Assembly (NCBI GenBank): GCA_022819945.1
Contig: JAJEGI010000044.1
Coordinates: forward strand, 1-64,000
Direction of reading: 5' to 3'
DNA: 64,000 bases
DNA from: Candidatus Poribacteria bacterium
GTDB lineage: Bacteria > Poribacteria > WGA-4E > WGA-3G
This document shows positions 54,401-61,837 of this stretch, in pieces. Position 1 is the first letter of the stretch, and each line of letters starts with the position of its first letter. Both the position numbers and the translations under genes were made by a program. The notes beneath the pieces were generated by a model. It was given only the letters and a program-made list of their open reading frames with translations, was not told the DNA's origin and made no database searches.

Positions 54401-54430
54401 TTGCAACTTTTTGAGATTTTGGTGTATAAT
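54401..54430 (+). promoter_or_regulatory. Predicted promoter of the metal efflux operon
   Basis: TTGCAA at 54401-54406 and a consensus TATAAT at 54425-54430 are separated by 18 bp. The first gene starts 60 bp further on. No metal-sensor regulator gene or clear operator dyad is seen between. Confidence 0.65.
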
Positions 54431-54489
54431 ACTTTGAAAGTTTTTGTTCGATTTCTATTTTCTGACGAAAAAGCGGAGTTTATTGGACA

Positions 54490-54930
54490 ATGTTGCAAAA
54501 ACATCGACAGGTGCTTATCTTACTTGTGGGACTCTTGTACATCTATTCGGTGTGCCCACTCCTCTGTGCAGCTTTTGAACAAAAGTTCTGCCACGACACA
54601 TCTCAAAAAGTGCTGAGTGAAGAAACCGGAACTCGTCCAACTTGCTGCCAAGCCACCAAGGCAGGTACAGCCGCTGAAGCCGAAAGTCCATCAGAAAGTG
54701 ATAAATCGTGCTGCTCAAACAATTTAGAACTTGTTCTGCCAGACGACAGACAGAACACTCCCGAAGTCCGCGAGTTAATTGGACAGTCTCTGGTCTCAAT
54801 TCTTCCTATCTCGACAACTTTACCTGTTGCCCCGCGGGAATCGTTCGAGATTTCTTCTATCCTTTTAGTTTCTACACTTTTTCCCGATCACCCTCTAACC
54901 CGTAGAGGGCCTCCGTTTACCCAGTGCTAA
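54490..54930 (+). CDS. Cys-rich exported protein of the metal efflux operon
   Basis: This 146-residue protein has a signal-like N-terminus (ILLVGLLYIYSVCPLLCAA) and paired Cys (CC at about residues 52-53 and again at 74-75, in TCCQATK and SCCSNN), which could bind soft metal ions. It ends LTRRGPPFTQC, a pattern I associate with small proteins near metal efflux genes. CGGAG lies before the ATG. It is the first gene after the promoter, so a periplasmic metal-binding or signalling role is likely but unproven. Confidence 0.65.
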   Translation: MLQKHRQVLILLVGLLYIYSVCPLLCAAFEQKFCHDTSQKVLSEETGTRPTCCQATKAGTAAEAESPSESDKSCCSNNLELVLPDDRQNTPEVRELIGQSLVSILPISTTLPVAPRESFEISSILLVSTLFPDHPLTRRGPPFTQC

Positions 54931-55109
54931 GTGAGTTCTACAAAGAGCTCTTTAAGCACGCCCTATCGTCGTTCCCAACACTTTTCTATATTATTTTCCG
55001 GCTTTCTTTTCTTGAAAGTTTGTACGCGGAAACTACCAATAAATCTGTAGTGCGAGGTCTTGTGTCTTGCTGCGCTACAATACTTTTTGGATGGTGTAAA
55101 GTAAAAATT

Positions 55110-56159
55110 ATGAAAATGCGTTTGTTTTTCCACATGATACTGCTCAACTGGGTATTTGTTTCTTTCGGATTTGCACAGGAGAGTTGCCCTGCTTGAAGCA
55201 ACCCCGTCTTGCCGCCCAGCGGTTTGATGAGTGAAGTCAGTTTGGCTTCAACAGAGATACAACGATTTCAAGTAAATGTTAATATGTTGGTGTCCCCTGA
55301 TGCACAAGGGGGGCATCTCGAATCGAGAGGACTTTCACCAACAGGTAAGGTCGTAGACGCACCTTTACATAGACACCACGTAGCGTTGAGTACTTACCGG
55401 GTGGATGTTGGATTGCAATACCTGCTTAACGATCAATGGACGTTGCAAGCAAACATTCCGTATGCAGTCAAAAATCAGGAAGCGAGTATTGAATGGATTG
55501 ATCAGGTGACTCCTGAAGATGAACAAGCCATTTTACGGAGTCGAGATATCCATCATCGAAATGAAACCTATACCGGTCTATCGGATTCAGATTTGTTCTT
55601 AGGCTATAAAATGCGTGGACTCTTTAGACCAGGTGATGTCCTATTTGCCCGATTAGGTACAACGATCCCAACCGGTAAAACCGAAGAAAATCCGTGGAAA
55701 CTTGGAGATGAAGGGATCGAACATCTCCATATCCAATTCGGGACCGGGACCTTTAACCCGCTTGCCAATTTGCGGTACAGTTTACCGCTCTACCGAGGTT
55801 TGATGGTCACTGCTTCCGCACGTGGCATGTTTCCATTCTATGAAAACAGTAAGACGTATCGAGGTCCAGTGGAGTTGAGTTATACTGCTGGCTTTACGTA
55901 TCGTCTCTTTGATTGGCTCTCGTTTAACGGAAACTATCTCGGATTTTATCAGTCCGCTGCCGCGTGGGCTGGGGAACGTGATATTAATACTGGGCTGCGT
56001 TATAGCATGGCAGCACTCGGTATGTCTATGGTAACGCTAAACGATATTTCCGTGTCTGCTAATGTTATGTTTCCGTTGACGCAAGAGACGCTTTATGATG
56101 CAGGCGATGCAATTGAATTCGGCACTTTAGTTTCTGTGGCAACGTCTTATCCATTTTAA
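55110..56159 (+). CDS. Outer-membrane barrel-like protein with in-frame TGA
   Basis: The frame opens at ATG 55110 with a signal peptide (MKMRLFFHMILLNWVFVSFG, cleaved before QES), reaches TGA at 55194-55196, then continues in the same frame to 56159. The mature protein would start QESCPA-x-SNPVLPPSGL, where x is the TGA codon. The rest (about 320 residues) looks like an outer-membrane barrel of the phenol MetA-like type, ending in Phe (VATSYPF). Without the signal peptide the larger part could not be exported. The TGA may be a point mutation of Cys (CPAC), a sequencing error, or a recoded selenocysteine (CPAU). A TTG restart at 55209 would lose the signal. Confidence 0.7.
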
Positions 56160-56235
56160 TAGAGGAATGACTGGATTAAAAGTAGTAGGCACGTTCCACC
56201 GTGCCGTAACGTCTTATCCACTTTAATAGAGGAAT
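56141..56235. repeat. 28-bp direct repeat around a small hairpin
   Basis: The end of the barrel gene (56141-56168, AACGTCTTATCC...) is repeated at 56208-56235 with one mismatch. Between the copies lies a hairpin GGCACG-TTCCAC-CGTGCC (56188-56205). It looks like a small insertion with duplicated flank, or slippage. Confidence 0.7.
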
Positions 56236-56274
56236 AACGCTGAATAACCAGTCAGTGAAAAAAAGGAGAAAAAC

Positions 56275-56910
56275 ATGAAAACGAAATTGACGCGGCGAAT
56301 CGTCGCATCTTTCTTGGTAATCACAGTCGTGCTACTGTTCTCAATCTTTTCGATTAATGCGGAGGACGCGCACAAAAAGCAGGGAGGCCATCAACACGAA
56401 CACGGCGAGCACGCAGCTGCTAATGACAAGGTGCGTTGCACAGTTGATGGTATGATGATGAAGCCTGCAGCAATGATCAAGGTTGAACAGGACGGAAAAG
56501 CCTACTATTTCTGCAGCGAAATGCAGGCAAAAATGTTCAAGGAAAATCCAGATAAGTTCCTCCAAACAATTTCAGTAGGGAATTTGACATTTGATCTCAA
56601 TGTGCTAACGACAGATGCGTACAAGATGATGATGTCTCACATGGGAATGGGGGGCATGGTAAAAGCGGATGAGATTAAAGGGAAGACGCACTATATTAGT
56701 GTGTATCCGACCCAAGATCACGCCGAGATTGCGTTAGGTGATGTTAAAGTCGCTATTCAGGTTACCAACACCGAAGGCGAAACGCGGATGGCATTGCTGA
56801 AATATAGCAAAATGACACACACTTATGCTGGGTTCATTGTTATGCCAAAGGGTGAAGAACATGAGGTTCGGATTCGCGTAACAAGTCCGGCTGTCAAGAT
56901 TTCGCTTTAG
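56275..56910 (+). CDS. Exported YHS-domain metal-handling protein
   Basis: This 211-residue protein has a signal peptide (about 1-30), a His-rich stretch (GGHQHEHGEHAA), and a YHS/TRASH-like domain (about 52-95): CTVDGMMMKPAAMIKVEQ and YYFCSEMQAKMFKENPDKF. Such domains bind copper or similar ions through Cys and Met. The second half (about 96-211) has many Met (MMMSHMGMGGM) and a beta-rich end. AAAGGAGAAAAAC precedes the ATG. It is probably a periplasmic metal carrier for the pump genes downstream. Confidence 0.85.
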   Translation: MKTKLTRRIVASFLVITVVLLFSIFSINAEDAHKKQGGHQHEHGEHAAANDKVRCTVDGMMMKPAAMIKVEQDGKAYYFCSEMQAKMFKENPDKFLQTISVGNLTFDLNVLTTDAYKMMMSHMGMGGMVKADEIKGKTHYISVYPTQDHAEIALGDVKVAIQVTNTEGETRMALLKYSKMTHTYAGFIVMPKGEEHEVRIRVTSPAVKISL

Positions 56911-57002
56911 TCTCATCAAATTCAGTGGAGCGCGTTCTGAGCGCAATACCTTCAAGCGAAGGAAACTCCGAACGCTGCTCCTCTCCCGTCAAGGAGACGA
57001 CA

Positions 57003-58346
57003 ATGCGTGCAGTTAGTTTATTATACCAAATGGCATTGGTTGTTATCGGAAGCGTTCTGGTGCTAAGAGGAGCACACGGGATGACCGAAAAAGCATCAAC
57101 ACCAGATCAAACCACCGATGTAACAACGCTATTTGCCGAAACGCTTGAGCTGCCACGTCTCATTCAGGTTGCCGTTGCGCGGAGCCCAAAAGTCAGAGCC
57201 GCGAAAGCGCGGTGGCAGGCAACAATTGAACAGTATCCGCAAGTAACGGCATTGCCCGATCCGATGTTCATGTACAACTACTATGCGCGAAGCGTGGAGA
57301 CACGGGTCGGACCTCAACGCCATCGGCTTAGCTTTTCGCAAACATTTCCGTATCCCGGTACCCTTGATGCAGCCGGAGAGGTCGTCAAAAAGGCGATTGA
57401 GATTGCGCGTGTGAAGCATGAACAGGTGATACGTGATCTCATTGTTGAACTAAAACTGAGTTACCACGAATTGGCGTATCTCCAACGCGCAGTCGAATTA
57501 ACGAGACAAAATCACGAACTGATCGCTTCTATTCTCGCGATTGCCACGGCACGCTATGCCGAAGGGAAAGCAACACTCAATGATGTCCTGAAGGCACAAA
57601 GCCAGCTTGCACAGTTGGAATATGATCTCGTCCTGTTGGCGGAATTACAACGCGTTGAACATGCGAACATCAATGGGATTTTGTCTATCCCTTCATCAAC
57701 ACTACTGGGGGTAACCGTCGCTGTGCCTTATGCCCCACTTGACGTGACGTTAGCCGATGTGGAGAAACAGGCATTATCAAAGCGACAGGAGTTGCGAATT
57801 GCAGCATTGAACGTTGAGAAAGCTACCGAAAAAATTGCACTGGCGGAACTCCAGACCAAGCCGATGCTTAAGTTCGATTTAATGGCAATAGAAACGGGTA
57901 AAGCGTTGATGATAGACGCACCCGACAGTGGTAAAGATCCGTTTACCATCGGTTTTGGTGTGACAATTCCGTGGTCGAGTCTGAAGAACAGTAGCAAAGT
58001 GCGTGAGGCTCAGCAAAACCGTGAGGCTTCTACGGAGAACAAGCGCGCCTTGGAAGATGAAACCGAAGTGGCTCTTCGGAAGATTTATTTTCGTCTCGAA
58101 AACGCGCGACGGCTCGTCGAACTCTATGAGACCACGCTCATTCCACAAGCGGGTGCTGCGATTGAAGTCGCTGAGACGTGGCATCAGGAAGGTCCCAAGA
58201 GCATTGCGGGGTTTCTTGAGACACAGAGTGTTTGGTTAAATTTTAATCTCGCTCGCCTCCGCGCGATTGCAGATTATCAACAGAATGTCGCTCGGTTGGA
58301 GCAGCTCGTTGGAGGGAAAATCGATGATTTACGTCCTACGCAGTAG
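57003..58346 (+). CDS. TolC-family outer-membrane efflux protein, copy 1
   Basis: This protein of about 447 residues has a signal peptide and the two repeats of long helices and strands typical of TolC/CusC proteins (for example RLIQVAVARSPKVRAAKARW, LIVELKLSYHELAYLQRAVE and YAEGKATLNDVLKAQSQLAQ). It would be the trimeric outer-membrane duct of the efflux pump. AAGGAGACGAC precedes the ATG at 57003; an in-frame GTG at 56925 has no such site. It overlaps the next gene by 23 bp. Two TolC proteins in a row are unusual and may form one mixed duct or serve different pumps. Confidence 0.9.
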   Translation: MRAVSLLYQMALVVIGSVLVLRGAHGMTEKASTPDQTTDVTTLFAETLELPRLIQVAVARSPKVRAAKARWQATIEQYPQVTALPDPMFMYNYYARSVETRVGPQRHRLSFSQTFPYPGTLDAAGEVVKKAIEIARVKHEQVIRDLIVELKLSYHELAYLQRAVELTRQNHELIASILAIATARYAEGKATLNDVLKAQSQLAQLEYDLVLLAELQRVEHANINGILSIPSSTLLGVTVAVPYAPLDVTLADVEKQALSKRQELRIAALNVEKATEKIALAELQTKPMLKFDLMAIETGKALMIDAPDSGKDPFTIGFGVTIPWSSLKNSSKVREAQQNREASTENKRALEDETEVALRKIYFRLENARRLVELYETTLIPQAGAAIEVAETWHQEGPKSIAGFLETQSVWLNFNLARLRAIADYQQNVARLEQLVGGKIDDLRPTQ

Positions 58347-59940
58347 AAACAAATTACAAGGCCTATTTACCGCTGTGACACTGTCCATCAGTCTCATAAT
58401 TCTCACTGTTCTGGCCGGTGGGTGTGCAAGTCGTCGACTGGAGACGTACCAAGAATTGCGTAGCACTGAGGTGCAACCACCGGCGTATTACTATACGGAA
58501 ATAGAGAAAAAGGTTACCGATACTAAAAGCGAACCGTCTGTAGAACCAGATCCGTTCCTCAGTGAGATTGAAGAAAAGGTCCTGAAATACCAAAAACAGT
58601 GGCAAGCGCAATTAGAAAGTGAAACACCGATACCAAATCTATTTTACGATTTTTCAACAGACACCCTGAAAACTTATCGGCAATTGGCGGCGTCCCCTGA
58701 AGCAGCAAAAACCCGGTTGACTCAACCTATTGTGTTGGATCTCCTTGTGGCGTTTGGATACGAATGGAACCCAGGTTTGAAGTCTGCCCGCGAAAAAATT
58801 CGGGCGGTGCTGGCGCAGTATCCGCAAGCTGCTTACTTAGAGAATGTGTTGCGTCAGTATAACGCTTTCACAAAACAACTTGATACGAAAGTTGGACCGA
58901 TGCACCATAAAGAGATGATGGCAATGAAATTTCCGTTCCCGGACACCTTAGCGTTGAAAGGGCAGATCATCACTGAAGATGTGCTAATCGCGGAAAAAGA
59001 ATTTGAAATCGCCCTACGAAATCTGGTGACCGAAATCAAGTTAGCTTATTACGATTATCTCTTTGTTGTTGAAGCAACCCGTATTAACGAAGAAAACCAA
59101 AAACTACTACAGCAGATGATTGCGATCGCCCAAGCGAAGTTTCGTGTCGGACAAGGCAAATATTCAAACGTCATTACGGCACAAGTGGAGTTATCGAAAT
59201 TAGCAGAGGCGATTATTACGCTTGAACAACAGCGCGAAACTATCATTGCGCGCCTTAATACGTTGTTGAACGCTTCTGTGGATTTGCCGTTAGGGGCTCC
59301 TGTGCCAATTGAAGAAGAACGCGTTACGCTTACTTTAGTCGACCTGTATGAATTAGCGGTTGAGAAACGTCAGGAAATCCAAAAACAGAAGTTGGCAATC
59401 AGTAAGATGAATTTGATGGTGGAAATGGCGAAACAAATGACGTATCCTGATCCGACCCTCGGTGTGAGTTATTTTGAAAACCGGGCGATGGCGGACTTAA
59501 AACACACGAAAAAGATGCCGATGACCTTTTCCACACAACGGACATTGAATCCAGCAAATTCAGCATGGTTCGGACACCGAAATTCATATATCCACGAAAT
59601 GGATGTAAGAATAGAAGCGATGACGCATAAGATTGCAGAACTTGAGAGCAATCTCCGCTTTGTTGTGAAGAAACACCATTTTGGAATGGAGACCGCAAAC
59701 CGAAGTATTCGCCTTTATCGTCAAACACTGCTGCCACAAGCACGGCAGGCGTTGGATGCCGCGAATACAGCCTATCAGGCAGCACAAATTGATTTTTTGA
59801 GTTTCCTTGATGCGCAACGGACTTTATTAAAATTGAAGATTGAGGAACAGCGGGCATTGCGCGATTATCGCCAACATCTCGCACAGTTGGAGCAGGCAGT
59901 TGGCGTGATATTGCCGAAACAACCACTGACCGAAGAATAA
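58324..59940 (+). CDS. TolC-family lipoprotein, copy 2 (CusC-like)
   Basis: This protein of about 538 residues has a lipobox (VLAGGC) and the two TolC-type halves (LKSAREKIRAVLAQYPQAAY, LVTEIKLAYYDYLFVVEATR, FRVGQGKYSNVITAQVELSK). Met-rich HHKEMMAMKFPFPDT near the middle may touch copper or silver. It is longer than copy 1 by an N-terminal extension of about 100 residues. GGAGG lies before the ATG at 58324, within the end of the previous gene. Lipidated TolC proteins such as CusC are usual in copper/silver pumps. Confidence 0.9.
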   Translation: MIYVLRSRNKLQGLFTAVTLSISLIILTVLAGGCASRRLETYQELRSTEVQPPAYYYTEIEKKVTDTKSEPSVEPDPFLSEIEEKVLKYQKQWQAQLESETPIPNLFYDFSTDTLKTYRQLAASPEAAKTRLTQPIVLDLLVAFGYEWNPGLKSAREKIRAVLAQYPQAAYLENVLRQYNAFTKQLDTKVGPMHHKEMMAMKFPFPDTLALKGQIITEDVLIAEKEFEIALRNLVTEIKLAYYDYLFVVEATRINEENQKLLQQMIAIAQAKFRVGQGKYSNVITAQVELSKLAEAIITLEQQRETIIARLNTLLNASVDLPLGAPVPIEEERVTLTLVDLYELAVEKRQEIQKQKLAISKMNLMVEMAKQMTYPDPTLGVSYFENRAMADLKHTKKMPMTFSTQRTLNPANSAWFGHRNSYIHEMDVRIEAMTHKIAELESNLRFVVKKHHFGMETANRSIRLYRQTLLPQARQALDAANTAYQAAQIDFLSFLDAQRTLLKLKIEEQRALRDYRQHLAQLEQAVGVILPKQPLTEE

Positions 59941-59965
59941 CCTTTTCTTGTAAGGAGTTCACAAG

Positions 59966-61747
59966 ATGCCTAAAAATTTCTGCTTCCCAATTATACTGAT
60001 AATCACCTTGCTTTTCATATTCGGCTGTGGTCAGCAAGAGAAATCTGAGCGTGAAAAACGTGAAACAGTATCGGAGGATACATCAGGCATGGATATGGAT
60101 GAACACGCTGATCATGACCATGCCCCAGTGATGGCATCCTCAGATGCGGCAAAAACAATTCGCTACTGGACGTGCGTTATGCACCCTACGGTTAAAATGC
60201 CGGAACCGGGGAGTTGTCCCGTTTGTAAGATGGATTTAATCCCTATTTACGAAGGTTCAGGGTTGGAACTAACTGAGCAACAGAAGGCACTGATTCCAGT
60301 CCGCACTGAACTTATCGCTTTCCGCGAAGTTTCGCGTGAAATCCGAACCGTCGGTGTTTTGGATTATAATGAGACACGGATAGCTTATGCTTCGACACGA
60401 ATTTCTGGGTGGATTGAAGACTTGCACATCGATTTCACAGGTATCAAAGTACGTAAAGGTGACGAACTTTTGTCTATCTACAGCCCGGAGTTGGTCACGG
60501 CGCAAGAAGAATATTTGACGGCACTTAAAAGTATTGAGGAACTTCAAAACACGGAATATGTGGAGCTGCGTAAATCGGTTGAACGGACAGTTACCGCTGC
60601 AAAATCTAAACTGGAATTGTCTGGGTTAACCTTAAGTCAGATTGAGGCTATCCGCGACCGCGGAGAAGTCAGCACGACTTTGCCGCTATATGCACCGATA
60701 GCTGGCACTGTGGTCCACATGAACGTGGGACAGGGGCAACATGTGAACAAGGGTATGAATCTTTACCGCATTGCGGATCTCAGTAGTTTATGGATTATGG
60801 CAGACGTTTACGAATATGAACTCCCGTGGATTTACATGGGACAAGCGGTCGAAATTACTGCGCAATCGATGCCTGGGCTAACGTTTCCCGGCGAAGTCAC
60901 CTACATTTATCCATTCTTTGACACGCAAACGCGAACCCAGAAAGTCCAAATAGAAGTCGCCAATCCGACTGGACGGCTTCGTCCAGGGATGTATGTAACA
61001 CTAGAAATAAAACCGACACTTGCAGAAATCTATACCGATGTTGCGGTATCTGCGTCGGGGGCTGAAACAGAGGGGAAGTGGGCATGCCCGATGCATCCGA
61101 AAGAGCAGTCTGATGAATTCGGTGAATGCTCCATTTGTGGTATGGATCTCGTCGAAAAAGCGGAAGCACCCGCCGAGGCAGCATCTGTGTGGACGTGTCC
61201 GATGCATCCAGAAGTGCGGGCTGAGGAATTTGGAGAATGCTCTATCTGTGGTATGGATCTCGTCGAAAAACAGCCAGCAGCACATTCCCACACGCACGAG
61301 CTGCCAACTTCACCTACAATCCAAGCAGATCAGCCGCCCCTGATTTTCAAATATGTGTGTCCTGACCATCCTGATACGTATGCGACCGCGCCGGGGGTGT
61401 GTCCACATGATGGAAAACCTCTCCGTATGACGGGTGAGGTCTTAACTGTTCCCAAGACTGCCGTCATTGATACCGGTTTACGGAAAATCGTCTTCGTGGA
61501 TCGTGGCGAATCAGGTTATGAACAAGTCGAAATTGAGGTAGGACCCGAAGCCTGGGGTACATCGGACGACTCAGAGACCAAACGCCGATACTATCCGATT
61601 GTTAGTGGACTTACACCTGGCGATAGGGTTGTCACCCATGGCAACTTCCTGATAGATTCACAGACGCAATTAACAGGCTCCGCTTCAGGTGCCTATGGCG
61701 GGGCACTCGGTAGTGAAGAATCGGCAGCTCCTGTTCATCAACATTAA
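59966..61747 (+). CDS. cusB: CusB-like adaptor with four metal-binding modules
   Basis: This 593-residue lipoprotein (FIFGC, Cys21) is the periplasmic adaptor of a heavy-metal RND pump. After a Met/His-rich stretch comes a heavy-metal-binding module (CVMHPTVKMPEPGSCPVC, residues 70-87), then the adaptor body (about 100-360: barrel, coiled coil, lipoyl-like halves; TLPLYAPIAGTVVHMNVGQG). Two nearly identical modules (CPMHPKEQSDEFGECSICGM and CPMHPEVRAEEFGECSICGM) lie at about 373-440, then a fourth, more distant one (CPDHPDTYATAPGVCPHDG) near 465-485. The membrane-proximal domain follows. Most homologues have one or two such modules, so four is rich. Confidence 0.93.
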   Translation: MPKNFCFPIILIITLLFIFGCGQQEKSEREKRETVSEDTSGMDMDEHADHDHAPVMASSDAAKTIRYWTCVMHPTVKMPEPGSCPVCKMDLIPIYEGSGLELTEQQKALIPVRTELIAFREVSREIRTVGVLDYNETRIAYASTRISGWIEDLHIDFTGIKVRKGDELLSIYSPELVTAQEEYLTALKSIEELQNTEYVELRKSVERTVTAAKSKLELSGLTLSQIEAIRDRGEVSTTLPLYAPIAGTVVHMNVGQGQHVNKGMNLYRIADLSSLWIMADVYEYELPWIYMGQAVEITAQSMPGLTFPGEVTYIYPFFDTQTRTQKVQIEVANPTGRLRPGMYVTLEIKPTLAEIYTDVAVSASGAETEGKWACPMHPKEQSDEFGECSICGMDLVEKAEAPAEAASVWTCPMHPEVRAEEFGECSICGMDLVEKQPAAHSHTHELPTSPTIQADQPPLIFKYVCPDHPDTYATAPGVCPHDGKPLRMTGEVLTVPKTAVIDTGLRKIVFVDRGESGYEQVEIEVGPEAWGTSDDSETKRRYYPIVSGLTPGDRVVTHGNFLIDSQTQLTGSASGAYGGALGSEESAAPVHQH

Positions 61748-61837
61748 CCTACAGATTCCGTTAACTTTCGGTCTGAAGTTGTAAGCACACATCGTTCCGA
61801 AAAGAAGATTGCACTAACACATGTAGTGAGAGAAAAA

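Larger units (their letters stand above)
54164..54489. other. Intergenic region with MITE-like element and operon promoter
   Basis: This 326-bp gap holds the 154-bp inverted-repeat element (54226-54379), two short hairpin repeats inside it, and the promoter at 54401-54430 of the metal efflux operon. Confidence 0.75.
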
